Origin: CAJGDV01 sp036667875
Lineage (GTDB): Bacteria; Bacillota_I; Bacilli_A; RF39; UBA660
Length of the DNA: 16,390 nucleotides
Assembly: GCA_036667875.1 (NCBI GenBank)
Contig: JAVWTD010000028.1
Location: 1 to 16,390 of the forward strand
Reading direction: 5' to 3'
The notes below the pieces were generated by a model. It was given only the letters and a program-made list of their open reading frames with translations. It was not told the origin of the DNA and made no database searches. Shown here piece by piece: positions 1-8,530 of the stretch; the stretch's first letter is position 1; the number at the start of each line of letters is the position of its first letter. The translations under genes and the position numbers were made by a program.

Positions 1-47
1 TGAACAAAAAAATTTGTTTTATGATATAATGGTTATAACATAAGGAG
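1..47 (+). promoter_or_regulatory. Promoter and ribosome binding site of the first large secreted protein
   Basis: An extended -10 element, TGATATAAT, lies at 22-30. A TGAACA hexamer at 1-6 is 18 bases upstream and could be a -35, but the window edge cuts off its context. Transcription would start near 37. AAGGAG at 42-47 is the Shine-Dalgarno, 10 bases before the ATG at 58. The leader would be only about 20 bases. Confidence 0.65.
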
Positions 48-57
48 TAAGTAATAT

Positions 58-2727
58 ATGAAGAAGTTATCAATAACAATTTTGTTTATTTTGTTTTTAT
101 TTCCCTTTTGCGTAAAAGGGATAACATTTAATGGAGGACAGATGCAATCTGGTGCAAGCGGAGGGTCATGCGGTTATACAAGTGCATGGTGTAAGTTTAA
201 TAATGACTGGCATATGACAGTTTCAGTTAAACTTATGCATTTTAATGGAAATGGATCTGTGTCAGGTCCTTATGGAACAACTATTTATTATACAAATAGT
301 GCAAGACATGTAACTCGCCTTTTTCCATCAACCTTAAATATAAGAGACTTTACACCAGGAATTGGTAATTCTCAAGTATTTAACGGTAATGCTAGAAATG
401 GATATATTGGATTAGACTCTTACTTTGGAAGTAGAGCAGGATTTGATGAAGCTATAAGTAGAATAACAGGAACTACAAATTTAAACGATTATGTTAAAAC
501 ATATTCATCATCTTTTCCAAATAATTTTCACTCAGATGAGGGTGGAGCATTTGGATGGCGACTTGTTATCGAACCATTATATACCATGGTAAGATATCAA
601 GGATCTAGCTATTATGAACAATGGGCCCTTTTTAGTGCTAAGGAACTAACTGGTTTAATATCTAGCCAGGGAATTGGAAATGTCACAACATGGGATGATC
701 ATATAGTTCCAGACTTTTCTAAAATGTCTTTTACAGAAAGATATGATGTTGGAATAGTCCCACCGAAACAAAGTCCTTATAGCTGGGCTTTTGGAAATTA
801 CACTGTTGGAGACATGGGATTTTTCAATTATGTTGCAAGTCCTATGTCGGGTTTTGGTATGAATATGGTAACCCCACCTTATGAAGTTAAAGGCAAATTA
901 CCATGTAATCCAGACAAAAAAGGAATAAAAGCCTGCTGTATGGATGAACAAATTACGCCATCAGACACTAGAAATAATAATCTAGAACATTTAACTAGAA
1001 TATTAAACTTTAAAACTGAAATAAATCAATATTGTGGTAATCCAAATAGATGTGATCCAGATCTCGGAGGAGATGGGAAAAATGTAAAGCAATGTTGTGA
1101 TGAATTTGGTATTAAACGTGATAAAACAACTCAAAATACTTATGATTACTTAATGAGACCCCTAACTCAAGATGAAATCGATTACATTTGTGACCCAGTA
1201 TGTAAATATACAATTGATGTTAAAACAACAGAAAATTGTCAAGATTCAAAAGTCGGGTATATAAAAGATTGGGATAATTGGAGTTGTATCTTTAAAAGTC
1301 AGAAAACAAATTATGATGAAGTAAAAGTTCATTATCTAAATCATCAAAATGCCTACTGTTTAGTCTACTGCAAAGAAGAAATTTCATATGAACTTCCAGA
1401 TGAATCAGCCTCTACAAGATCTGGTAGATACTTAACAATTGGTGCTTATGCGACAATTGAAGGAACATCAAACGTTATTAAACCAACAAGAATGCAAAGT
1501 AAATTAACATGCCGAACAACAAGCAAAAAAATAGATATGACAACATCAACAAAAGAACCGGATGGAGTAGTTAACAAAGCTAAATTTCTAGAAGATATGA
1601 GAAATGCTAATGATTATGATCGTCAAAGAATTGTTGACTCTTATAATTCATGTTTTGATTATGCAAAAATTGTTAATAATTTTAATCCTACAATAAAATT
1701 TAAATTCAAAGATCCGACATATAAAAAAGACTTTAATTTAGTAAATCTTTCAAAAAGCACTGGTATTAATAGAAAACACTATTTAGGTGGTAGTGCTACA
1801 AATGGTACAGGTTCACCTATTAATGTCAATAGTAGGGATACCATATATGGATATAGATACTATAGGGCTGACTGGGTAGAAATAACATTAATAACAGATA
1901 TAGAATACACTCTATCAAAAGGGTATATATTTATGAACAAGGATACTGGACAATCTTTTGAGAACAAATCAGAAGCTGGTGATAATGTAATAAACATGGG
2001 TATTGGAACATTACCAATTCACTTCTCAACAACACCTGGAAGATATAATTTTGATATGGAAATTATCGAACTAAATTCACAAATTAAACCAAAGCATAAA
2101 TTTAGTAAATTCCTAAGAGGAAATCATGATTTTGCTGGAGTAAGATATACAGGTGCATCAAAAGACTATACTTGTTCATATAAAGTTACATGTGATAAAC
2201 CAATTGTTATATCTAACTGTAGTGAATGGGAAAGAGCCTGTGGAATTCCATTTTGTGAAAAAGGAGTAACACCAAAATTTAGAACAATTGCCCTGGGTGA
2301 TGAAATTAAGGCATTTCCAGGAAAAGACGGAACAGGAAGAACTCCTGGACCAAATTGGAATACGGGAAACCATGTACGAAATAAAATAACATGGAATAGA
2401 GGCGTAAAAGCAGATAAAGTTTATAAATTAAGACCAATGTATGAAATAAAGTTAACCCCCAAAAAAATGCTTAATATTAGAAAATATAATAAGGAAATGA
2501 ACCAAAAAAGAGTAACCATAAATAGCGGAACTCAAAAATCAAGCACAGGAGTAGGAGGATACTCCGTTAATAAAGACATTATATGCAATGAAGATGGTTC
2601 AAAATGTGTAAGTAAAATAATTAGAAAATGGGGAGTTAGAGGATGTGGTATCAAATCAACTTTTTATCCTCAAGCAGGCTGTGGTCTATTTGATGAACGT
2701 TGGGGTACTATTTCACAAATTCGTTAA
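58..2727 (+). CDS. Large secreted cysteine-rich protein of unknown function (paralog 1)
   Basis: I do not recognise a named family. The 889-aa product begins with a typical Sec signal peptide (MKK, then a hydrophobic stretch to about residue 21), so it should be exported. The mature part has about 26 cysteines, including two in the first part (SCGYTSAWC). A central pair of repeats lies at residues 283-331 and 332-380, each opening with C-[ND]-P-D and continuing to a CC pair (293-294, 346-347). Near the C-terminus is a block with FRTIALG, AFPG, GRTPGPNWN and then PMYEIKLTP..IRKYNK. I see no LPXTG motif, C-terminal helix or lipobox, so it is either released or held noncovalently. The next gene (2899) is a full-length paralog. 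The conserved cysteines suggest a disulfide-stabilised surface or secreted protein, but whether it is an adhesin, an enzyme or a structural protein cannot be told from the sequence. Confidence 0.9.
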   Translation: MKKLSITILFILFLFPFCVKGITFNGGQMQSGASGGSCGYTSAWCKFNNDWHMTVSVKLMHFNGNGSVSGPYGTTIYYTNSARHVTRLFPSTLNIRDFTPGIGNSQVFNGNARNGYIGLDSYFGSRAGFDEAISRITGTTNLNDYVKTYSSSFPNNFHSDEGGAFGWRLVIEPLYTMVRYQGSSYYEQWALFSAKELTGLISSQGIGNVTTWDDHIVPDFSKMSFTERYDVGIVPPKQSPYSWAFGNYTVGDMGFFNYVASPMSGFGMNMVTPPYEVKGKLPCNPDKKGIKACCMDEQITPSDTRNNNLEHLTRILNFKTEINQYCGNPNRCDPDLGGDGKNVKQCCDEFGIKRDKTTQNTYDYLMRPLTQDEIDYICDPVCKYTIDVKTTENCQDSKVGYIKDWDNWSCIFKSQKTNYDEVKVHYLNHQNAYCLVYCKEEISYELPDESASTRSGRYLTIGAYATIEGTSNVIKPTRMQSKLTCRTTSKKIDMTTSTKEPDGVVNKAKFLEDMRNANDYDRQRIVDSYNSCFDYAKIVNNFNPTIKFKFKDPTYKKDFNLVNLSKSTGINRKHYLGGSATNGTGSPINVNSRDTIYGYRYYRADWVEITLITDIEYTLSKGYIFMNKDTGQSFENKSEAGDNVINMGIGTLPIHFSTTPGRYNFDMEIIELNSQIKPKHKFSKFLRGNHDFAGVRYTGASKDYTCSYKVTCDKPIVISNCSEWERACGIPFCEKGVTPKFRTIALGDEIKAFPGKDGTGRTPGPNWNTGNHVRNKITWNRGVKADKVYKLRPMYEIKLTPKKMLNIRKYNKEMNQKRVTINSGTQKSSTGVGGYSVNKDIICNEDGSKCVSKIIRKWGVRGCGIKSTFYPQAGCGLFDERWGTISQIR

Positions 2728-2766
2728 TAAAAAATCTAAATCCTATCCAAGGGTTTAGATTTTTTT
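2728..2766 (+). terminator. Intrinsic terminator after the first large secreted protein
   Basis: A 12-bp stem (AAATCTAAATCC at 2732-2743 with GGGTTTAGATTT at 2751-2762, one G-U pair) and a 7-base loop are followed by a T run to 2766. It starts right after the stop codon, so the two paralogs are separate transcription units or are joined only by read-through. Confidence 0.85.
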
Positions 2767-2782
2767 AATTGTTATAAAAAAA

Positions 2783-2893
2783 TGAATAGAAAAAAAGTTA
2801 CTCTTTATAATAATACTAGACCTAGTTATGCGTAAAGATACTTTAATAAAGTAGACTATAATTAGAAACTAATAACCACTGATTAGGAAGAGG
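2783..2893 (+). promoter_or_regulatory. Candidate promoters, leader and ribosome binding site of paralog 2
   Basis: Two TATAAT hexamers lie at 2806-2811 and 2857-2862. Neither has TG in the extended position. The first has a weak -35-like TGAATA at 2783-2788 with a 17-base spacer. AGGAAGAGG at 2885-2893 is the ribosome binding site. Between them, CTAAT at 2869-2873 can pair with ATTAG at 2861-2865 or with ATTAG at 2882-2886, the latter touching the binding site. These 5-bp stems are weak and I do not claim a switch. Confidence 0.4.
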
Positions 2894-2898
2894 ACTAT

Positions 2899-5583
2899 AT
2901 GAAAAAACTATTTTTTGTAGTAGTAGCAATAATTTGTGTTTTACCGATTTTAACAAAAGCAGAAATTATTTATAATGGTTCAGACCTACCAGGAGGAACA
3001 GGATCTGGAAATTATTGGGGATGTGATGGAGTTGACTATGCTTGGTGTAGATATGATAATATTAGACACATGACAGTAGCAGTATCTTTATATCATTTCA
3101 ATGGAGGAGGAAAATCCCCCGACAAATACGGAAATACCATTACCTTTACCAATAGTTCTTGGGTTAATAATAAATTCGGAATAAATTATTTTAATAAAGC
3201 TTATACAAACTACTCTATAAACAATTCAAATGGAGTAAATGGTTATAGTTCATCTGGATTAAAACAATACTTTACAAATGCACAAGCCTTTAATGAAACC
3301 ATTAAAAAAATAACAGGAGCAAAAGACTTAAATGAATATGCTAAAACTTATGCATCAATTTATAAAAAGAACTTTCATGCTCCTTTTGGAGGAGAATACG
3401 GATGGCGTTTAGTAATCGAACCATATTTTACTTATGTAAAGAATTGGAATAGATGGAATGAACAATGGGCTTTAATGAGCGCTAAAGATGTTGCTAGAAA
3501 TATCATGGCAAAAGTAAATGCCGGAAACAAAGATATAAGAAATCTTTGCACCTCATGGGATAATAAAGATGGTGTTAAATATATGACTGCTCTTTTTACT
3601 ACAAACTATGATGTTGGAGTAGAACCTCCAGGTAATCGTTATGGAAATCTAAGTAGTTTAGGTAATAATTCAATATATGATATGGGTTGGTTAGAAAACT
3701 ACTTTCGCTACGCCGCATCAAGTTTAGTAGGATTTGGTTATAATATAGTAGTACCACCTTATGAAGTAAAAGGAAAAGAACCATGTAATCCTGATAAAAA
3801 AGGAATAAAAACATGTTGCATGGATGAAAAAATATCCCCAACAAATACAAAAAATAACACACTAGAATATTTAACCAGAATACTATCATTTAAAGAAATA
3901 AACGAAAACTGTGGAAACCCAGGAAGATGTGATCCAGATCTCGGAGGACATGGACAAAATGTTAAAAAATGCTGTGATGAATTTAATATTAAAAGAGATA
4001 ACTTAGCACCTAACACTTATGAATATCTTATGAGACCCCTTACCCAAGATGAAATAGACTATATTTGTGACCCGATTTGTAAATATCAAATAGATATAAG
4101 AATGACCGAAGACTGTACTAAATCAAAGGTAGGATATATAAAAGACTTTGATAATTGGAGTTGCATTTTTAAAAGTAAAAAAACAATTTTTGATGAAGTA
4201 AAAACTCATTATTTAGTATTTAATAATAATTATTGTGCCATATACTGTGAAGAAGAAATTAATTATAATTTTCCAGATGAATCAGCAAAAACCGAAGCTG
4301 GAAGATATTTAACAATCGAAAAAACAAGTATAGGAGGATTAACAAATGCAATTAATCCAATAAAGATAAATGATAAAAGAAACTGTCGAACTACAAGTAA
4401 AATAGTAGATATGACAACACCCGGAGTAGAACCAGATGGAATTATAAATAAAACAAAATTTATAAATGACTTAAATAATGCACCAAATGAACAAGAAAAA
4501 AGAAGAATACAATCAGCATACGATGCATGTACAACAGGAAATAATATACCCTTAAACATTGACCCAAAAATAACCTTTAAATATATGGAATCTTATTATA
4601 AAGGAGCACATACACTTTCTAAAAAATCATCAACAAGAAGTTTTGTAAGGAAGTATCATAATGGAGGAAGTGCCGTAAATAACACTGGAAGTGTATCAAC
4701 AGTACCAATCATGGTAAACCATGGAAACATCAGTTATAACAATGCAACATGGGTAGAATTTACAATAATAGATGAATTATACTATGGACTACCTCTAAAC
4801 CTATATAGATATATTGATAAAGTAACAGGTCAAGCATCAACTACTTCTTTAGGATCTAATGCAATTGATTTAGGATTTAGTAATTTACCAGTTCATTTCT
4901 CAACCATTCCAGGCAAATACAACTTTGAAATAGAAATTGAAGAATTAGCAGGAGCAGGAAAACAATCACACAAATTCACTAAATATTTAAAAGGTTCTAA
5001 AACATTCGCAGGTATTATGATTGAAGGATTAAAGCAGGATTATAAATGTAGTTTTAATGTAACTTGTTCTAAACCAATTGTAATTAGTAACTGTGAAGAA
5101 TGGACAGATGCCTGTAAAAAACCTTATTGTGAAAAAGGGATAACACCAAAATTTCGTTTTATTGCTCTTGGTACAAAAAAGAAAGCCTTTCCTGGACAAA
5201 ATGGACTAGGAAGACTACCAGGTCCAAACTGGAACAACAATATTTTAATAGATTTAGCAATAACTAATAATAGAGGAGTAAAAGACTATAATATTTACAA
5301 ATTAAAACCAATGTATGAAATAAAACTTACACCATCCCTAATGAAAACAATTAGAAAATATAATAAACAAATGAACTCAAAAAAAGTAACAATCTATAAT
5401 AATGCAGGAATAAACCAAACAGGAATAGGAGGATATGTAATAAGTGAAAACTTCAGATGTACAAAAAATGGAGGAGAATGTCAAAGCGGAAAAATTAGAA
5501 GTTGGGGAGTAAAAGGATGTGCAATTGGTGAATATGGACATAATCAATCAAACTGTGGAAATACAAAAGCATGGGGAAATTAA
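2899..5583 (+). CDS. Large secreted cysteine-rich protein of unknown function (paralog 2)
   Basis: The 894-aa product is a full-length paralog of the protein at 58-2727, aligning from signal peptide to C-terminus with only short gaps. The signal peptide ends near TKA/E (about residue 21). Shared landmarks, in order, are: a Cys pair in GCDGVDYAWC followed by the RHMTVAVSLYHFNG strand region; GWRLVIEP; EQWAL.SAK; PPYEVKGK; the two CC repeats (CNPDKKGIKTCCMDE and CDPDLGG...KKCCDEF); RPLTQDEIDYICDP; the block FRFIALG / AFPG / GRLPGPNWN; and PMYEIKLTP..IRKYNK. It has one extra cysteine (RNLC) that paralog 1 lacks. No anchor is visible at the C-terminus. Conservation of nearly all cysteines and the aromatic landmarks indicates both copies are under selection and not decaying. 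Function is unknown. Confidence 0.9.
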   Translation: MKKLFFVVVAIICVLPILTKAEIIYNGSDLPGGTGSGNYWGCDGVDYAWCRYDNIRHMTVAVSLYHFNGGGKSPDKYGNTITFTNSSWVNNKFGINYFNKAYTNYSINNSNGVNGYSSSGLKQYFTNAQAFNETIKKITGAKDLNEYAKTYASIYKKNFHAPFGGEYGWRLVIEPYFTYVKNWNRWNEQWALMSAKDVARNIMAKVNAGNKDIRNLCTSWDNKDGVKYMTALFTTNYDVGVEPPGNRYGNLSSLGNNSIYDMGWLENYFRYAASSLVGFGYNIVVPPYEVKGKEPCNPDKKGIKTCCMDEKISPTNTKNNTLEYLTRILSFKEINENCGNPGRCDPDLGGHGQNVKKCCDEFNIKRDNLAPNTYEYLMRPLTQDEIDYICDPICKYQIDIRMTEDCTKSKVGYIKDFDNWSCIFKSKKTIFDEVKTHYLVFNNNYCAIYCEEEINYNFPDESAKTEAGRYLTIEKTSIGGLTNAINPIKINDKRNCRTTSKIVDMTTPGVEPDGIINKTKFINDLNNAPNEQEKRRIQSAYDACTTGNNIPLNIDPKITFKYMESYYKGAHTLSKKSSTRSFVRKYHNGGSAVNNTGSVSTVPIMVNHGNISYNNATWVEFTIIDELYYGLPLNLYRYIDKVTGQASTTSLGSNAIDLGFSNLPVHFSTIPGKYNFEIEIEELAGAGKQSHKFTKYLKGSKTFAGIMIEGLKQDYKCSFNVTCSKPIVISNCEEWTDACKKPYCEKGITPKFRFIALGTKKKAFPGQNGLGRLPGPNWNNNILIDLAITNNRGVKDYNIYKLKPMYEIKLTPSLMKTIRKYNKQMNSKKVTIYNNAGINQTGIGGYVISENFRCTKNGGECQSGKIRSWGVKGCAIGEYGHNQSNCGNTKAWGN

Positions 5584-5607
5584 GTTAGTTTTAACATAAA
5601 AAATATA

Positions 5608-5646
5608 TTGTCCTTTTTTCTATGTTATAATGAAATAAGAGGAGGA
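5608..5646 (+). promoter_or_regulatory. Extended -10 promoter and ribosome binding site of the MYG1-family gene
   Basis: TGTTATAAT at 5623-5631 is an extended -10 element with no good -35 at normal spacing. AGAGGAGG at 5638-5645 is a near-perfect Shine-Dalgarno. This placement decides the start codon: an in-frame TTG at 5608 lies upstream of the promoter, so translation must begin at the ATG at 5650. Confidence 0.7.
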
Positions 5647-5649
5647 AAT

Positions 5650-6564
5650 ATGAAAATAAAACTAACAAATAATATAGAAGAAGCAAACTTAATAACACAT
5701 GCCGGAAACTTTCATGCAGACGATATTTTTGCAACAGTACTTCTATCTAAAATAACACCAAATCCAATTCTTTGTAGAGTAAATAATTTGAACAATCCAA
5801 ACATAGAAAATGCCATTGTTTATGATATAGGAGGAGGAAAGTTTGATCATCATCAACTATATTCAGAATATAGAGAAAATGGAATTATAAAATATTCATC
5901 CATTGGATTATTATGGAGAGAATTTGGAGAAGAATATATAAAAACATTTACAAATGAACAAGTAGAAATGATAAAAGAAACAATAGACGAAACACTGATA
6001 AAACAAATAGATGCCATAGATAATGGCATATTTCCAAATATAGAAGCAGATTATAAAGTAAAAACAATGTCAGATGTTATATCAATGTTTAACCCATCAT
6101 GGAATTCTAAAAAAACAAGAAACGATGCTTTTATTGAAGCCCTTGAATTTGCAGAAAAAATATTCGACCTAGAAATAGAAAAAGTACTATCTAAAATTGA
6201 AGCATATCATACTGTAAACAAAAAAATAAATGAAATGAATGGAAATATTCTTATCTTAGATGAATTTATGCCCTTTAAAGATTTTATATTTGAAAGTTCA
6301 AATCCAAACGCAAAAAATATAAAATTTGTTATCTTTCCATCAGTTCGTGATGGTTATACAATTCACACAGTACCTCAAAGTAAGATGATTAGAGAAGCAA
6401 GATTATATTTTCCAAATGACTGGTGTGGACTAAGAGACACTGAACTCCAAAAGAAAACAGGAATCAATTCAGCAGTTTTTGTTCATCCAGATGGATTTAT
6501 AGCATCATGCCTAGAAAAAGAAGATGCCATTCTTTTAGCAACAAAAGCACTATTCTATAGATAA
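5650..6564 (+). CDS. MYG1-family protein (UPF0160), probable DHH-like exonuclease
   Basis: The product is 304 aa, about the usual length for bacterial MYG1/UPF0160 proteins. The N-terminal metal-site motifs are present: THAGNFHADD at residues 16-25, and DIGGGKFDHHQ ending at residue 69, whose DHH gives the link to the DHH phosphoesterase superfamily. The C-terminal family signature is also clear (REARLYFPNDWCGLRD, then SAVFVHPDGFIASC). Eukaryotic MYG1 has been described as a 3'-5' RNA exonuclease; for bacterial members the substrate is not established, so the nuclease role here is inferred from the family. There is no signal peptide, so it should be cytoplasmic. It stands alone, with its own promoter and a terminator shared with the convergent gene. 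I chose the ATG at 5650 because of the GGAGG just before it. Confidence 0.9.
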   Translation: MKIKLTNNIEEANLITHAGNFHADDIFATVLLSKITPNPILCRVNNLNNPNIENAIVYDIGGGKFDHHQLYSEYRENGIIKYSSIGLLWREFGEEYIKTFTNEQVEMIKETIDETLIKQIDAIDNGIFPNIEADYKVKTMSDVISMFNPSWNSKKTRNDAFIEALEFAEKIFDLEIEKVLSKIEAYHTVNKKINEMNGNILILDEFMPFKDFIFESSNPNAKNIKFVIFPSVRDGYTIHTVPQSKMIREARLYFPNDWCGLRDTELQKKTGINSAVFVHPDGFIASCLEKEDAILLATKALFYR

Positions 6565-6611
6565 TATTTATAAAAACAAATGTAAATTATACATTGTAAC
6601 TATTCAGTCAT

Positions 6612-6650
6612 AAAAAAAAGAGTAATTTCTATAATTGCTCTTTTATTTTG
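6612..6650. terminator. Bidirectional intrinsic terminator between convergent genes
   Basis: A 12-bp stem (6616-6627 with 6633-6644, one G-U pair) closes a 5-base loop. On the plus strand it is followed by TTTTATTTT, and on the minus strand by a run of eight T. The right arm overlaps the stop codon (6643-6645) of the minus-strand gene, so one hairpin ends both units. Confidence 0.85.
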
Positions 6651-7845
6651 TATTAATATCAAAACTAGATAGTATTTGTCCTTCTTTATAATCAAATTTA
6701 TAATCTAGTACTTTCTCATATTTTTTTGTTTTTATATTGTATATATAATGCTTTAATCCGTTTTTGCTTGGTTCAACATAATGTAGTTTTGATTCTCTTA
6801 TTTTGGTATATTTAGATTCAAATTTGTTTTTTCCTTTTGTTATATTTAAACTATCTATCAGTTTAGAGTCTAAGTCATAAATGTCTAAATAATTTTTCCC
6901 GTTATTAAATCTTATATAATATAAATTATCATTTTCAAAGTTTGCTATTATATTACTATTTTGAACTTGTTCTTTAACTTCTATTAGTTGTTTATCAATT
7001 ATTCGGTAATCTTCATTATCTCTTTTTACTAAATAAATACTTGATTTATCCTCATCTTTATATTCTATAACAGAGTAAACAAAATTGTTTTTAACATAAC
7101 TTTTTAAATATTGACTTCCAATACTTGGTGAATATTCTTCCTGATTTATTACTTCTTTTTTATATAATTTATTTTCTTTTAAATCTATTTGATAATGTAA
7201 ATATTCAGGTTGCTCAATTTCACTAGATGAATATTTATAGCCTTCAATATTTATTTGATTTTTCTCTTTATCATAGTTAAATTGATTCATTACTAATGGA
7301 ATTTCATAGCAGTTATTTTGTGTTTTTAAATAAAACATATATGTTTTTTCATTTACATATCCACTATTTATTAAAGAAACAGGAAAAGATAAATTATTAT
7401 CATAAAAAATTTCAAACATAAAATCTGATCTTCCTGTACAAATTTTTCCACTTTTTGATTTTCCTAAGTTTTGCTCGTTTGATTGATTATGGTAATATGA
7501 AAATGAATAATCTCTTTTTTCATCTTCACCTATGGTACTTATATTTCCATTTGAATCTATAAATAAATTATGGTATATAGCTTTATACATATTTTTTCTA
7601 TCTAATATTTTACCAGATTTATCAGCTATTAATATCGATGATTTATGTTTATTTTCTTTTGTTGAATTAGATATTAAATATGCATATTTATATCCATCAT
7701 TTATTCTTTTTTCACTTAAAAATTTTATTATTTTAGTATATAAAACTATAGTCAAACAGTATGCAAATATAATAGTCAATAAAACTATTAATAACTTAAA
7801 TAATATTTTAATGATTTTATTATTTGATTTAATAAGTTGCTGCAT
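6643..7845 (-). CDS. Membrane-anchored extracytoplasmic protein of unknown function
   Basis: The 400-aa product has a short basic N-terminus and one strong membrane helix (about residues 12-38, KILFKLLIVLLTIIFAYCLTIV). About 360 polar residues follow, presumably outside the cell. That part is rich in alternating aromatic and polar residues, with repeated D-x-x/N-G turns (ADKSGKIL, IDSNGNI, YDLDSKLID), suggesting an all-beta fold, possibly propeller-like. I cannot assign a family. Its start overlaps the last 17 bases of the upstream hydrolase gene, and its own ribosome binding site is weak (GTGGGAAATT), which points to translational coupling. The pairing suggests it works with the secreted hydrolase, for example as a membrane-held partner or an inhibitor, but this is only inferred from context. 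Confidence 0.75.
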   Translation of the reverse strand: MQQLIKSNNKIIKILFKLLIVLLTIIFAYCLTIVLYTKIIKFLSEKRINDGYKYAYLISNSTKENKHKSSILIADKSGKILDRKNMYKAIYHNLFIDSNGNISTIGEDEKRDYSFSYYHNQSNEQNLGKSKSGKICTGRSDFMFEIFYDNNLSFPVSLINSGYVNEKTYMFYLKTQNNCYEIPLVMNQFNYDKEKNQINIEGYKYSSSEIEQPEYLHYQIDLKENKLYKKEVINQEEYSPSIGSQYLKSYVKNNFVYSVIEYKDEDKSSIYLVKRDNEDYRIIDKQLIEVKEQVQNSNIIANFENDNLYYIRFNNGKNYLDIYDLDSKLIDSLNITKGKNKFESKYTKIRESKLHYVEPSKNGLKHYIYNIKTKKYEKVLDYKFDYKEGQILSSFDINTK

Positions 7846-8530
7846 ATGTTAATTTCCCACTTGCAATAATATCACTTGGATATACTCCAAACCCTAAATT
7901 AGAATCAAGATCTATATTTGATGTATCGTTATATGCACACCATACTAATTGTGAACAATTATAATTATCTGAATCATTACATGATTTGTTACTCCAAAAT
8001 GCATCATTGTAAGGTCTTGCTTTTAATGCCATTCTCCTTGCCCATGCTGCAGATAAATTTTTTTGTTCTGTTGTTGCAACATTCACAATATAAACTTTTG
8101 TTTCACCTGGTGAAAAATTTGCAATATTAACAGGCACTAAACGAGTTAAGTTTGATCCACCAGGAGCCTCTGCAATTTCATCATTTTTTGTGTAAATTCC
8201 ATTATGACCATGATTTACCCCCGATGTATATGCAGGATAATAGAAAATCGCTCCTGGTAGTGCTGTACCTAAACTGCTAGCTCTAGTACTTATTTTATTT
8301 GTTGGATTAATGTTTAATTTTTTTTGTTCTTTCACTTCTTTTATAATCTGATCAAGAATTTCTTCTTCTACATAGTTTGTTTCCATAGAAGCTATTGTAG
8401 TTTTTATAAAACTAATATCTTGGTTTACTAGTTTTGAAAATTCTTCATACTTTGATTCTAAAGAACTTTCTGCGGATTTAACATTTCCCGTTGATAATGT
8501 TAGAATAAAAATAGTAAATAATATTTTCAT
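7829..8530 (-). CDS. Secreted permuted papain-fold hydrolase (YiiX/YycO-like, NlpC/P60 superfamily)
   Basis: The product is 233 aa when started at the ATG at 8530. This start follows AGGAAGG and opens a clear signal peptide (MKILFTIFILTLSTGNVKSA). An in-frame TTG further upstream at 8623 falls at the predicted transcription start and is rejected. After a charged helical linker (about residues 20-75) comes a domain whose motifs match the circularly permuted YiiX/YycO group: LPGAIFYYP, HNGIY (His109), IAEAPG (Glu121), and near the C-terminus YNCSQLVWCAY (Cys192), followed by IDLDS and PSDI. His109 and Cys192 would be the catalytic pair, with Cys C-terminal to His as the permutation predicts. 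The usual G-D-I is G-A-I here. Likely substrates are amide bonds in cell-wall peptides, lipoproteins or lipids; the sequence does not say which. Confidence 0.8.
   Translation of the reverse strand: MKILFTIFILTLSTGNVKSAESSLESKYEEFSKLVNQDISFIKTTIASMETNYVEEEILDQIIKEVKEQKKLNINPTNKISTRASSLGTALPGAIFYYPAYTSGVNHGHNGIYTKNDEIAEAPGGSNLTRLVPVNIANFSPGETKVYIVNVATTEQKNLSAAWARRMALKARPYNDAFWSNKSCNDSDNYNCSQLVWCAYNDTSNIDLDSNLGFGVYPSDIIASGKLTYAATY

Noticed and set aside
160..650. Thioester adhesin domain in the N-terminal part of the large secreted proteins (AWC and EQWAL segments)
   Set aside because: The Cys of AWC is accompanied in both paralogs by a second nearby Cys, which fits a disulfide better, and the Gln motif lacks the required preceding hydrophobic residue.
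58..2727. Lipobox in the signal peptide of paralog 1 (FPFC)
   Set aside because: The residues before Cys do not fit the lipobox pattern, and paralog 2 has no Cys at the equivalent site.
3599..4559. Minus-strand open frames inside paralog 2, and similar antisense frames in the ligase and ATPase genes
   Set aside because: They are shadows of strongly coding plus-strand genes, with no ribosome binding sites and biased low-complexity composition.
5608..5649. In-frame TTG start that would lengthen the MYG1-family protein by 14 residues
   Set aside because: It lies upstream of the extended -10 element (5623-5631), while the ATG at 5650 follows a near-perfect ribosome binding site and matches the family's usual N-terminus.
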